Of a stretch of 64,000 nucleotides of DNA, positions 42,042-51,307 are shown in pieces; position 1 is the first letter of the stretch; each line of letters begins with the position of its first letter. The stretch spans positions 1 through 64,000 of the forward strand of contig JAKOYN010000103.1 of assembly GCA_029780415.1 (NCBI GenBank). Direction: 5' to 3'. Under the pieces are notes generated by a model, which saw nothing but the letters and a program-made list of their open reading frames with translations, was not told the DNA's origin and made no database searches. A program made the position numbers and the translations under genes. The DNA comes from RXIX01 sp003989075. GTDB lineage: Bacteria > Pseudomonadota > Gammaproteobacteria > Competibacterales > Competibacteraceae.

Positions 42042-42118
42042 GCGCGGGCAATCCAGAACCACCAGACGATCAGGCCAATCAGGCCCAGTCCGGCGAGATT
42101 GATGAGCAGTGTCGTCAT
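42038..42118 (-). CDS. 26-residue single-helix membrane peptide
   Basis: MTTLLINLAGLGLIGLIVWW continues to FWIARA and stops: a single transmembrane helix. Its ATG overlaps the copper ATPase stop (ATGA), and its stop overlaps the next ATG (ATGA). The sequence matches my memory of the N-terminal anchor of small cupredoxin-domain proteins encoded beside copper P-type ATPases, but the cupredoxin domain is missing. It may be a truncated remnant or a genuine ATPase-associated micropeptide. The good start-stop coupling argues that it is translated. Confidence 0.6.
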   Translation of the reverse strand: MTTLLINLAGLGLIGLIVWWFWIARA

Positions 42119-44445
42119 GTCGGATGACCTCCGGTTGGCGGATGTGACGTCGCGGCCGTCAGCGTGGCAGGATCGGGTGGACTCGATACAGTCGGCGCTG
42201 TGAGCATGGCCGGGGGACGGAAGCGGCGCAGACGGTTGGCATTGCTGACCACAGTAAAGGATGACAGGGCCATGGCCGCACCGGCCAGCATCGGATCGAG
42301 CAGCAGCCCGGTGGCCGGGTAGAGCGCACCGGCCGCAAGTGGAATGCCCAGAACATTGTAAATGAAAGCACCCCATAGATTCTGCCGGATATTGGTCAGA
42401 GTGGCGCGGGACAGGGCGATGGCGTCGGCGATGCCGTGCAGTGAACTGCGTACCAGGGTCATGCCAGCGCTTTCAATGGCAATGTCGGTGCCGCTGCCCA
42501 TGGCCAGGCCGGCATCGGCGCGCGCCAGAGCTGGCGCGTCATTGATACCGTCACCGACCATGCCGACCACCTCACCCTGGGCCTGCAGCGCAGCGATCAC
42601 CGCGGCCTTTGCCGTGGGCGGCACTTCGGCATGCACGGTGGCGATGCCGGCCTGCGCGGCGATGGCCTGCGCGGTAGCGGCATGGTCGCCGGTCAGCAGC
42701 ACCAGCTTCAGACCCAGCCGGTGCAGGCGGGCCACGGCGGCGGCGGAATCAGCCTTGAGCGGATCGGCGATGGCGATCAGCCCGGCGGCCTGGCCATCGA
42801 TGGCAACCAGCACCGGCGTTTGTCCCTGAGCGGCGCGCTCGGCGGCCTCGGCCTGCAGGGGCGCGGCGTCGATGCCTTCGGCCATGAGCAGGGTACGATT
42901 GCCAACGCACAGGACATGGCCGGCGACATCACCGGTGGCGCCCTGGCCGGGCTGGGCGGCGAAATTCACTACCGGGGCAGGCGGCAGGTTGCGGGCGCGG
43001 GCGGCATCGAGGATGGCGCGCGCCAGTGGATGCTCGGAGCCGGCTTCCAGAGCGGCGGCCAGACTCAGCACCGTGTCGGCATCAAAGGTGTTGACGGCGG
43101 TGACCGCCTGCACGCTGGGCCGGCCGGTGGTCAGGGTGCCGGTCTTGTCCAGTACCACCGTCGTCAACTGGCCGACCCGTTGCAGCGCGGCGCCATCGCG
43201 AATCAGCAGGCCCTGCTCAGCAGCCTTGCCGATGCCGACCATGATCGAGATCGGTGTCGCCAGGCCGAGTGCGCAGGGACAGGCAATGATCAGCACGGTC
43301 AGGCTGGTGACCAGTACATAGCCCGCCCGCGGTTCCGGGCCGAAATTGAACCAGGCCAGCGCGGTGAGCACGGCGATGATCAGCACGCTTGGGACAAAGA
43401 CTGCGGCGACCCGGTCGGCGAGCCGGCCAATCGGTGGCTTGCTGTTTTGCGCCTGGCGGACGCTGGCGATGATATGCGCCAGCACGGTATCCTCACCGAC
43501 CCGGGTGGCCCGGAACACAAAGCTGCCGGATTGATTCACAGTGCCGCCGGTCACGGTATCGCCCACCTGCTTGAGCAGCGGCAGCGGCTCGCCGGTGAGC
43601 ATCGATTCGTCGACCGTTGAGTGGCCGCTGAGCAGTTCGCCATCGACTGGGATTTTTTCCCCGGGGCGCACCCGAATCAGGTCGCCGATAACCAGTGCTT
43701 CGATCGGTACATCGCGTTCCTGATCGGCCTCGACCCGGCGTGCGCTGCGTGGGCGCAGACCAATCAGGCGGGCAATGGCCGCTGAGGCCTTGCCACGCGC
43801 CCGGCTTTCCAGCGCTGCGCCCAGATTGACCAGGGCAATGATGGTCACCGCTGCTTCGAAATAGGCGTGCCGGGCCAGGCTGGGCACCGCCTGCGGCCAC
43901 AGAGCTACCAGCATCGAGTAGAACCAGGCCGCGCCGGTGCCAAGGGCGATCAGGGTGTCCATGTTGGCGTTGTGGTGGCGGAACTGCCGCGCCGCGCCAC
44001 TGAAAAAATGGCCACCGCTGTAGACCAGTGCCGCCAGGCTCAGCAGACCCGTTGCAATCCAGAATGCCTGTCCGACGGTATGGTCCAGCCCGGGCAGGAG
44101 TCCAGCCATCTCGGCGAGCATCAGCGGTACGGCCAGGGCGCCGGCAACAGCGGCATTGCGCAGCAGGCGTTGATAATGGGCCTGCTCGGCGGCGTCGCGC
44201 TCGGCCAGGGCGCTGTTATCGCGTATTACGGCCGCGTCATAACCGGCGGCGCGTACTGCTGCGATCAGGGTGTCGGCGGTCACCGCGCCGCTGACCTGGG
44301 CGCTGCGATCGGCGAAGTTGACCTGGGCGGCGACGACACCGGGCACACTGCGCAGAGTGCTTTCCACGGCAGCGACGCAGCCGGCGCAGCTCATGCCGCT
44401 GATGCTCAGATGCTGGCTGGACGGGGAAGCAGCGGACACGGACAT
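42115..44445 (-). CDS. copA: copper-exporting P1B-type ATPase
   Basis: Pumps Cu(I) out of the cytoplasm using ATP. The 776-residue protein has one N-terminal metal-binding domain (SGMSCAGCVAAVEST), eight expected helices, the actuator motif LTGEPLPL, the transport-site CPC in IACPCALGLATP (about residue 390), the phosphorylation motif DKTGTLTTG (about 432), the HP locus EHPLARAI and the hinge MVGDGINDAPAL. ATG 44445 is chosen; GGAG lies about 10 bases upstream. It heads the operon that continues with two small membrane proteins, two kinases and a regulator. Confidence 0.95.
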   Translation of the reverse strand: MSVSAASPSSQHLSISGMSCAGCVAAVESTLRSVPGVVAAQVNFADRSAQVSGAVTADTLIAAVRAAGYDAAVIRDNSALAERDAAEQAHYQRLLRNAAVAGALAVPLMLAEMAGLLPGLDHTVGQAFWIATGLLSLAALVYSGGHFFSGAARQFRHHNANMDTLIALGTGAAWFYSMLVALWPQAVPSLARHAYFEAAVTIIALVNLGAALESRARGKASAAIARLIGLRPRSARRVEADQERDVPIEALVIGDLIRVRPGEKIPVDGELLSGHSTVDESMLTGEPLPLLKQVGDTVTGGTVNQSGSFVFRATRVGEDTVLAHIIASVRQAQNSKPPIGRLADRVAAVFVPSVLIIAVLTALAWFNFGPEPRAGYVLVTSLTVLIIACPCALGLATPISIMVGIGKAAEQGLLIRDGAALQRVGQLTTVVLDKTGTLTTGRPSVQAVTAVNTFDADTVLSLAAALEAGSEHPLARAILDAARARNLPPAPVVNFAAQPGQGATGDVAGHVLCVGNRTLLMAEGIDAAPLQAEAAERAAQGQTPVLVAIDGQAAGLIAIADPLKADSAAAVARLHRLGLKLVLLTGDHAATAQAIAAQAGIATVHAEVPPTAKAAVIAALQAQGEVVGMVGDGINDAPALARADAGLAMGSGTDIAIESAGMTLVRSSLHGIADAIALSRATLTNIRQNLWGAFIYNVLGIPLAAGALYPATGLLLDPMLAGAAMALSSFTVVSNANRLRRFRPPAMLTAPTVSSPPDPATLTAATSHPPTGGHPT

Positions 44446-44636
44446 CAAGGTGTCTCCAGTAGGTGCGGGCGATCAGTCTGTCATGCGGATGGGGCAAACC
44501 GGCTTACCTGTTAATGGATGGTGTGCAGGGTGACCGGATGGCGCTAGAATCATAAAACTATGACTTCCATTTGCCCAATTCCACTCACGGCGCCCCGTTA
44601 TTTCGCGCCCTTCCCGTGCCCCCGGTGTCCGCGGTT

Positions 44637-45851
44637 ATGAGCATGCGCATTCTGGTGGTGGACGATGACCCGAACGTGCTGCGCATTATCGCGGCCATGC
44701 TGCGGCGCTGGGATTATGAGGTGACAGTAGCGCGCGATGGCCTGGAAGCCTGGGAAATCCTGCAGCAGCGCGAGATCCGCCTGGTGATCAGCGACTGGAT
44801 GATGCCCGGGCTGACCGGGCCGGAACTGTGCCGCAAGGTGCGGGCTGCCGAGTTCGCCAACTATGTCTACCTGATCCTGCTCACCGGCCGCGAGGACAAG
44901 ACCTCGCTGGTGCAGGGCATGGATGCCGGCGCCGATGATTTCATGGTCAAGCCGGTCTATCGCGAGGAGCTGCGGGTGCGCACCCGTGCCGGTGAGCGTA
45001 TCCTGCGCCTGGAAGCGGCGCTTGAGGAACGTAACCGTAGCCTCAACGCCATCAACCATACCCTGTCGGAAGCCTATACCACCATTCGCCACGATCTCGA
45101 GTCGGCGGCGGCAATGCAGAAAGCCCTGCTGCCGCGCCCCCTGCGCCTGCCCGGGGTTAATGTGGAATGGCTGTTTCAGCCCAGTTCCTTCGTCGCGGGT
45201 GACATGTTCGACTACTTCACCATCAACGACCGGCAGCTCAGCTTCTACCAGCTCGACGTCGCCGGGCATGGTGTGCCAGCGGCGCTGCTATCCTTTACCC
45301 TCAGCCGGCTGCTGGCCCAGGGTGGTGAGGAAAAGCGCCTGCGCCGCCAGGATACCGGGCTGGATGACAGCCAACTGCCGCCGGTGCTGGTGAGTGAACT
45401 GAACCAGCGCTTCCAGTCGGGTATTGATCCGCTTCTGTACTTTACGATGATCTATGGCAATCTGGATCTGCGCTCGGGCCGGGTGACCCTGACCCAGGCC
45501 GGCCATCCGCGACCGGTGTGGCTGCACAAGGCCCAGGGTTATACGGAAATGGTCGGCGGCGGCGGCTTTCCGGTCGGCATGCTGCCCGAGGTGACTTACG
45601 ATGCCATTACCCTTGACCTGGAGCCGGGTGATCGCCTGTTCCTGTATTCCGACGGTGTCACCGAATGCGTTAATGACTCTGGTGAGCTGTTCTCCGAGCA
45701 GAAGCTGCGCCAGCTGCTGGAGGGCAGTGCCCACTTGCCGCCGGCGCAGGTTGCCGAACAGGTAGGGCGGACGCTGCGTGACTGGAAAGGCGACGACAAC
45801 CACCAGGATGATATTACCTTGCTGATCGTGGAGCGTGAGTCACAACCATGA
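44637..45851 (+). CDS. response regulator with PP2C-type (RsbU/SpoIIE) phosphatase output
   Basis: A 404-residue protein with a receiver (VVDDD; phosphoacceptor Asp53 in VISDWMMPG; MVKPVYREEL), a short coiled-coil linker (LEAALEERNRSLNAIN), and a Ser phosphatase domain (VAGDMFDYF, QLDVAGHGVPAALLS, YSDGVTECVN, HQDDITLLI). It would dephosphorylate the STAS protein encoded two genes downstream when its receiver is phosphorylated. ATG 44637 or 44643 could be the start. The last bases overlap the kinase gene (ATGA). It is divergent from copA. Confidence 0.93.
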   Translation: MSMRILVVDDDPNVLRIIAAMLRRWDYEVTVARDGLEAWEILQQREIRLVISDWMMPGLTGPELCRKVRAAEFANYVYLILLTGREDKTSLVQGMDAGADDFMVKPVYREELRVRTRAGERILRLEAALEERNRSLNAINHTLSEAYTTIRHDLESAAAMQKALLPRPLRLPGVNVEWLFQPSSFVAGDMFDYFTINDRQLSFYQLDVAGHGVPAALLSFTLSRLLAQGGEEKRLRRQDTGLDDSQLPPVLVSELNQRFQSGIDPLLYFTMIYGNLDLRSGRVTLTQAGHPRPVWLHKAQGYTEMVGGGGFPVGMLPEVTYDAITLDLEPGDRLFLYSDGVTECVNDSGELFSEQKLRQLLEGSAHLPPAQVAEQVGRTLRDWKGDDNHQDDITLLIVERESQP

Positions 45852-46294
45852 CCCGGACTATCAGCCTGTCCATCGATAGCCGCCCTGAGTGCATTGAACT
45901 GCTCAGTTGCGCCTTATATGGTCTATGCCAGTTGACTGGATTGCCGGCCACCGAAGTTGCCCGGATTGATCTGGCCATGGTCGAGGCCGCCAACAACGCC
46001 GTCGAGCATGCCTATGGCGGTGAGTCCGGGCATCCGGTGGTGGTGGAATTTCACCTGACGCCAGAGCGCTTTTGCCTGGTGGTGCTTGATCGCGGCGCCG
46101 CCATGGATTCGCGGCAGCTGGATCTGGCCGGTACCTTTGGCGATCCGGACTTCAGTGATCCGGATACCTGGAGTATTCGTGGCCGCGGTCTGGCGATCAT
46201 CAAATCCTGCATGGATGTGGTGGAATACCACACCCGGGATGGCCTGAATGCCCTGTCGATGAGCCGGGCACTGGGCAGCGCACATCCGGCATGA
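45848..46294 (+). CDS. anti-sigma-factor-type serine kinase (RsbW-like)
   Basis: A 148-residue single-domain GHKL ATPase. The N box is visible in DLAMVEAANNAVEHAYGG, and G-box-like segments are VVLDRGAAMD and SIRGRGLAIIKSCMDVVEY. Such kinases phosphorylate a STAS antagonist and bind a sigma factor or other target. Translationally coupled to the upstream phosphatase and followed closely by the STAS gene, it completes a partner-switch trio. No sigma factor gene is in the cluster, so the target is unknown. Confidence 0.9.
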   Translation: MTRTISLSIDSRPECIELLSCALYGLCQLTGLPATEVARIDLAMVEAANNAVEHAYGGESGHPVVVEFHLTPERFCLVVLDRGAAMDSRQLDLAGTFGDPDFSDPDTWSIRGRGLAIIKSCMDVVEYHTRDGLNALSMSRALGSAHPA

Positions 46295-46390
46295 ACCGTC
46301 CGACCGCTGCGCATGCAGCGATCTCCTGGTGGGCTGGCGCCTGTGCCGGTCCGCTTTCGCAACCCTTTGCTACATGAGAGCTGTCGCACC

Positions 46391-46726
46391 ATGGTGTTAA
46401 CGCATCGCACTGTCGAAAATATCGATATCGTCGCGCTGGCCGGTCGGCTGGTCATGGCCGACGTGCCCCAGGTTCGCCAGCGGCTGCTGGCCATTGTCGA
46501 GCAGGGCAGCGGCAAGCTGATCCTCGATCTGGCCGAGGTCGGCTTCATGGATTCCAGCGGTCTGTCGGTGCTGGTGTCGGTGTTCAAGGCGGCCCGCGCC
46601 AAAAGTGGCGAGGTCGTGCTGCTGCATCTGAATCCCACAGTGCGTTCGCTGATCGAATTGACCCGTCTGCAGCAGGTCTTCTCAATTTTCGACGACGAGG
46701 CTACGGCGCTGGCGCGCTTGCACTAG
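46391..46726 (+). CDS. STAS-domain anti-sigma-factor antagonist
   Basis: A 111-residue SpoIIAA-like protein: VENIDIVALAGRLVMADV at the start and the phosphorylation loop FMDSSGLSVLVSVF, with Ser55 as the likely phosphosite by alignment to SpoIIAA. It is the expected substrate of the kinase at 45848 and the phosphatase at 44637. ATG 46391 gives the standard domain start; an upstream ATG at 46313 would add a tail without similarity. The exopolysaccharide export gene begins 93 bases later, which suggests a link to polysaccharide control. Confidence 0.92.
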   Translation: MVLTHRTVENIDIVALAGRLVMADVPQVRQRLLAIVEQGSGKLILDLAEVGFMDSSGLSVLVSVFKAARAKSGEVVLLHLNPTVRSLIELTRLQQVFSIFDDEATALARLH

Positions 46727-46819
46727 CCGGAACGCGAGGGTGGCGGGCAGCGGGATCGGACACCGGTTGGCCCGTAACGGTGCGGCTGCCCCGGTGAGTG
46801 CGGCGCGTGGTGCAAGGGC

Positions 46820-47845
46820 ATGATTAAAGGCCGATGGCTGTGGATCGTGAGCGTGTTGCTGGTGCCGCTCATGCTGCTTGCCTGCGCGACGCCGGATGTC
46901 TCCCTGCCTGAGACCAAGCCCGGTACCGTGATTCCGCCGGCCAAGTTTGAAGTGCCCGAGAAGAGCGCGACCTTTTCCAGCGCCGACGCCATCCGCCAGT
47001 TTGAATCCCAGGTGCCCAATCGCTATCTGATCGGTCCGGGCGACAAGCTCACCGTGATTGTAGCCGGGCGCACCGAGCTATCAGGTCAGCACACGGTAGG
47101 TCCGGATGGCAACATCACCCTGCCGTTCGCCGGCACGGTCAAGCTGCTCGATAAGGACCGTGATCAGGCTGCGGACATTATCAAGCAGGCGCTGTCGCGG
47201 TTTTATCTGGACGTGTACATCACCGTGCGCATTGACGAGTACACCAGCAACCGCATCGTGGTTCTCGGCCGCGTTGAACACCCGGGCGTGGTGCACTTCG
47301 AGGACAACCCCTCGCTGATCGAAGTCCTGTCACGGGCTGGCGGTTTTCCGATCATGCGCCCCGAGCAGGTGCTGACCCGCTGCGCGGTGATGCGCGGCAA
47401 CCAGATCCTGTGGATGGACCTGAAGCGGCTGCTCAACGGCGATCTGTCGCTGAATATCCGCCTCAAGCGCAACGACATCATCTATATCCCCGATGCCTAT
47501 GACACCTCGGTGTACGTGCTCGGCGAGGTCAGCCGTCCCGGCGTGTATCGCCTGACGCCGAAGATGTCGTTCCTTGATGCCCTCGGTCAGGCCGGTGGGC
47601 CGAGCCTGCGCGCCAATACCGATGAAATTCGCATCATTCGGCTCAGCCAGGGCCTGAGCAAGGTGGTAGCGCTGGACACGGTGCTGACGCCGGGCCAGGA
47701 GCCTAATGTCGCTCTTGAGGAAGGCGATATCGTCTACGTGCCGCGCAGCGGTATCGCCACGGTGGGCTACTGGCTGAGCCAGATCAACCCATTCACCATG
47801 TTACTCAGCATCCAGTCGATCGCCGCCAACGCGAGCGGCCCATGA
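46820..47845 (+). CDS. polysaccharide export lipoprotein, Wza-like (SLBB)
   Basis: A 341-residue outer-membrane polysaccharide secretin. It has a lipoprotein signal with lipobox LLAC, a Poly_export domain (YLIGPGDKLTVIVAGRTELS, then GPDGNITLPFAGTVKL) and two SLBB-type domains (VVLGRVEHPGVVHFED and VYVLGEVSRPGVYRLTPK). It would form the exit channel for the polymer made by the following genes. Its stop overlaps the start of the Wzc-like gene (ATGA). It opens the exopolysaccharide operon. Confidence 0.93.
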   Translation: MIKGRWLWIVSVLLVPLMLLACATPDVSLPETKPGTVIPPAKFEVPEKSATFSSADAIRQFESQVPNRYLIGPGDKLTVIVAGRTELSGQHTVGPDGNITLPFAGTVKLLDKDRDQAADIIKQALSRFYLDVYITVRIDEYTSNRIVVLGRVEHPGVVHFEDNPSLIEVLSRAGGFPIMRPEQVLTRCAVMRGNQILWMDLKRLLNGDLSLNIRLKRNDIIYIPDAYDTSVYVLGEVSRPGVYRLTPKMSFLDALGQAGGPSLRANTDEIRIIRLSQGLSKVVALDTVLTPGQEPNVALEEGDIVYVPRSGIATVGYWLSQINPFTMLLSIQSIAANASGP

Positions 47846-50244
47846 GCGATCCCGGTGCGCCGGTGGGCGGCGGCGCCGCTGCCCAGCCATTGCCTCCCAG
47901 TGGCGCCTTCGTGCCGATGGTCAGCATCCGCGAGCATCGCCATCTGGCGCTGGCGGTGATGCTGACCATCGCCGTGCTGGGCGCACCTCTGGCCTGGTAC
48001 AAGTCGCGCGGCTACACCTACGAGGTAGCAGCCTCGATCTATGTGGCGCCGCGCTTTGCCAAGGTGCTCAAGAGCGACCAGGAACTGGAATTCCAGTCCA
48101 ACAGCCAGTATCAGCAGTATGTCGAGCAGCAGGTGCGCAATGTCGGGCGCTACGACATCCTGCTGGAGACCCTGAAACAGCTCGGTCCCTATCGCACGAT
48201 CTGGCAGCCGCCGGGCATGAGCGATCGCAAGGCGGCCCAGCGCATGATGAAGGTGATTGCCGCCACCGCAGTCAAGAATACCTACCTGATCAACGTGCGC
48301 ATGGAAGGTCCGCAGGCCGACGGTCTGGCCGAGACGCTCAACACCCTGTTGCGCGTCTACCTGGAAACCATGAAGAAGGAGGATCTGTACGCCAGCGATG
48401 AGCGCCTGACCAATCTGCGCGAGCGGCAACGGATTCTGGTCAAGGATATCCAGGAGAAATCGGCGCGGCGCGCGGAGCTGGCCGAACGCCTCGGCGTGAC
48501 CAAGTTTGACGATAACGCCCTCAATCCCTACGAGCGCCTGCTGCAGGACAGCAGCACCGCCCTCGACGAAGCCCACCGCAAGCTGATTGTCGCCCAGGCG
48601 GCCATGAGTGCCTACGACCCCAAAGGGGGTGCAGAGCCGACCGCAGCGCTGGAAGCGGCCGCCTCGCAGATCGCCGCCAATGACAGCGGCCTTAACAGCC
48701 TCAAGTATCACCTGTGGGCACGGCGTGGCGAACTGCTCAACGAGATCAGCGGCCTGTCGCCGCAGCACCCCTTGCGCGCAGTCGCCGAGCGCAAGCTGCG
48801 CGATCTGGAGGAAGAGGTCCGGACCGCGACCATCAATCTGATGGAGGCCACCCGTACCCAGTTGCTGGAGCAGCGGCGCACTGCCCTGCGCGAAGCCCAG
48901 CAGGTCGATCAGGCTCTATCGGCGCAGCGGCAGAGCATTCAGGAGCGCGCCAACTGGTTTATCACCAACTTCAACGAGGGGCTGAGTCTGGCCCAGGAGA
49001 TCGACCGTCTCAAGACGCAGTTGAACGCGGTATCCGAGCGCATCGACTTTTTGACCCTGGAGGCGGAAGCGCCGGGCTTCCTGCGCCTGCAGTCGCCGGC
49101 CCTGCCGCCCGAATATCCGTCCGGCGGCGGTCCGAAAAAAATGGTGGCGATCGTTCTGGTGCTGGCGATCGTTCTGGGTCTGGTGATCCCGATCCTGCTC
49201 GATTTCCTGGACCGGCGCATCAAGACTGCCGCTCAGGTGCATCGTCTGCTGGGTTTTGCTCCGGTGGCGGCCCTGCTTGACAAGAAGGGCGGGCATAATC
49301 GCCTGGTATGGATCGACCAGATGCGGCGCATGATCCTGGCGCTGAGCCAGGAAAAACGCCATCACAACACACGCCGCATTGCCATTACCGGCGTCAAGGC
49401 CGGCAGCGGCGTCACCGAACTGGTCATGGACTTGGCGCAGGAATTCAGCCACGACGGTCTGCGGGTGGTGGCGGTCGAGGCCAATGCCCTCAAGCCGGAT
49501 GAACGCTTCATGGGCGGACCGCTGAGTCCGGGCCTGATTGATCTGCTCAATGGCGAGGCCTCGCTGGATGAGGCGATTCTGCCCGCACAGGGGGCCTTGC
49601 CCGATCGTATTCCGGTGGGTTTGGCCCTGCAGCGGCATCTGCCCTTTTACGATCGCTTCCCGGCGACCCTGGATCCGCTGCTGGAGCGCTATGATCTGGT
49701 GCTGCTGGATGTGCCGCCGGTGCTGCTGTCAGCCGATACCGAGTTCCTGGCGCGCTATGCCGATGCCGTTCTGCTGCTGGTGCCGGCGCGGCATACTGTA
49801 CCGGGTGAACTCAAGCGCGCTGCCCGCCTGCTGGAAAAGGCGGATCCGAAGGTGTTTGGGGTGATCGTCAACCGCCTGCGGGTCTATCGCGGCGGTGGCT
49901 ATTACGCGGACGTGGTGAAAAAGTACGAAGAGAGCGAAGTGATCGCCAGCCATATGATCCAGACCCATCTCGATCTAGGGATTCCGGGCGTGGGTGGCAC
50001 TGTGGCCGCAGCGCCGAAGGTATCGCGCTGGAGCCGGTTCTGGCGCCTGTTCAGCCGCAAGCCAAAGGTTGCCGAGCCCACCGCAGCAGCAGTGGCTGGC
50101 TTTAGCGATGCGATTGAGAAAGCCCTGCAGCCGCCGCCCAAGGCGTCGCGCCGGGGTGTGCTGGGGCGTTTGTTTACCCGGAAGGCGGCGGCCAGACCAT
50201 CCGCGCCCGAGGTTCCCTTTCAACCACCAGAACAAGACGGATGA
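47842..50244 (+). CDS. Wzc-like polysaccharide co-polymerase with degenerate kinase domain
   Basis: An 800-residue inner-membrane chain-length determinant. A Wzz domain with a first helix near 36-52 (HLALAVMLTIAVLGAPLAWY) is followed by a long periplasmic coiled-coil, a second helix near 434-453 (MVAIVLVLAIVLGLVIPILL) and a cytoplasmic BY-kinase-like domain. In that domain the Walker A position reads GVKAGSGVTEL (residues 517-527): the P-loop Lys is Val524, though the upstream signature Lys519 remains. LVLLDVPPVLLS resembles Walker B. The C-terminus is rich in Pro, Ala and Lys and has no Tyr cluster. ATP-driven autophosphorylation is therefore doubtful; a structural role is likely. Confidence 0.9.
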   Translation: MSDPGAPVGGGAAAQPLPPSGAFVPMVSIREHRHLALAVMLTIAVLGAPLAWYKSRGYTYEVAASIYVAPRFAKVLKSDQELEFQSNSQYQQYVEQQVRNVGRYDILLETLKQLGPYRTIWQPPGMSDRKAAQRMMKVIAATAVKNTYLINVRMEGPQADGLAETLNTLLRVYLETMKKEDLYASDERLTNLRERQRILVKDIQEKSARRAELAERLGVTKFDDNALNPYERLLQDSSTALDEAHRKLIVAQAAMSAYDPKGGAEPTAALEAAASQIAANDSGLNSLKYHLWARRGELLNEISGLSPQHPLRAVAERKLRDLEEEVRTATINLMEATRTQLLEQRRTALREAQQVDQALSAQRQSIQERANWFITNFNEGLSLAQEIDRLKTQLNAVSERIDFLTLEAEAPGFLRLQSPALPPEYPSGGGPKKMVAIVLVLAIVLGLVIPILLDFLDRRIKTAAQVHRLLGFAPVAALLDKKGGHNRLVWIDQMRRMILALSQEKRHHNTRRIAITGVKAGSGVTELVMDLAQEFSHDGLRVVAVEANALKPDERFMGGPLSPGLIDLLNGEASLDEAILPAQGALPDRIPVGLALQRHLPFYDRFPATLDPLLERYDLVLLDVPPVLLSADTEFLARYADAVLLLVPARHTVPGELKRAARLLEKADPKVFGVIVNRLRVYRGGGYYADVVKKYEESEVIASHMIQTHLDLGIPGVGGTVAAAPKVSRWSRFWRLFSRKPKVAEPTAAAVAGFSDAIEKALQPPPKASRRGVLGRLFTRKAAARPSAPEVPFQPPEQDG

Positions 50245-50245
50245 C

Positions 50246-51307
50246 ATGAGCACGCCTCTGGTTTATGCCCTGCACAGCGGCAATCTCTACGGCACTGAGC
50301 GCATGGCGCTGGCCACCCTGGAGGGCCTGCGCGATCGCTTCAGCCCGGTGCTGCTGGCGCCGCCGGGACCCGCCCTGGCCGAGGCCGCGCGCCTGGGCAT
50401 TCCCGGCGAGTCCTTTAGCAGTCCGCGCGAATTTGCCCGGCGCCTGCAGCCGTGGCTGGCACGGCACCGGCGGCTGGCTTTCGTCGCTACCGGTGTGGTG
50501 CATTCGCTGGCCTTCCTGGCGCTGAACGTCTGGTACCGGCGCAAGGCGGTGCATCTGCATCTGGTGCACGGCGGCACTGACGAGCGCCTGAGCTATGGGC
50601 GCAAGCGCTTGCTGAATCCGACCCCGGCACTGCTGGTGGCGGTGTCGGATTTTGTCCGTGAGCGGCTGATCGCCAACGGTGCCGCACCGGGCAAGATTCG
50701 GGTGATCGAGAATTTCCTGACCGATGAGCGGGTACGCGCCGCGCCGCGCCGGGCAGCATTCACCAGTGCCGGAATTCGCAAGGTCGTGATCGTGTCACGC
50801 ATCGATCCAATCAAGCGCGTTGATCTGCTGCTGGACACGCTGGACCGTTATCCCGATCTGGGCACGCTGGATTTTCGCATCCTCGGCTCGGGCTGGGATC
50901 TGGATACCCTGCGCGCCCGTGCTGCTGCGCGTCATCCGCAGGTGAATTTCATCGGCTTTACCGAAACGGTTGCGGAAGAGCTGGCCGCCGCCGATCTGCT
51001 GTTGCATCTGTGTCCGAGCGAGCCGTTCGGGCTGGCGATCCTGGAAGCGATGGCGGCGGGTGTGCCGGTTCTGGTGCCGGATACTGGCGGTACGGCGCTG
51101 CTGGTTGAGGAGGGGGTGTCTGGCAGCCGCTTTCGCGCCGATGATGCCGATGCGCTGGCGGCGCGGCTGCAGGCCTTGCAAAGTGCGCCGGCGGCACTGC
51201 TGAACGACTGGGTGGCCGGTGCTGATCGGGCCCTGGCGACGCGTTTTTCTCAGGCTGAGCGCCTGGCGGATTATGAACGCCTGCTGGCGGAGGTGGACGA
51301 TGATTGA
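50246..51307 (+). CDS. glycosyltransferase family 4 (GT-B)
   Basis: A 353-residue cytoplasmic GT-B transferase. Its N-terminal domain opens STPLVYALHSGNLYGTERMA; the C-terminal nucleotide-sugar domain has KVVIVSRIDPIKRVDLLL and the GT4 EX7E-type motif in PSEPFGLAILEAMAAGVPVL. It begins 1 base after the Wzc-like gene and overlaps the next glycosyltransferase by 8 bases, so it is within the operon. Donor and acceptor sugars cannot be told from sequence. Confidence 0.9.
   Translation: MSTPLVYALHSGNLYGTERMALATLEGLRDRFSPVLLAPPGPALAEAARLGIPGESFSSPREFARRLQPWLARHRRLAFVATGVVHSLAFLALNVWYRRKAVHLHLVHGGTDERLSYGRKRLLNPTPALLVAVSDFVRERLIANGAAPGKIRVIENFLTDERVRAAPRRAAFTSAGIRKVVIVSRIDPIKRVDLLLDTLDRYPDLGTLDFRILGSGWDLDTLRARAAARHPQVNFIGFTETVAEELAAADLLLHLCPSEPFGLAILEAMAAGVPVLVPDTGGTALLVEEGVSGSRFRADDADALAARLQALQSAPAALLNDWVAGADRALATRFSQAERLADYERLLAEVDDD

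Noticed and set aside
44446..44636. CueR-type operator between copA and the RsbU-like gene
   Set aside because: I looked for the ACCTTCC-N7-GGAAGGT palindrome expected for CueR and did not find it.
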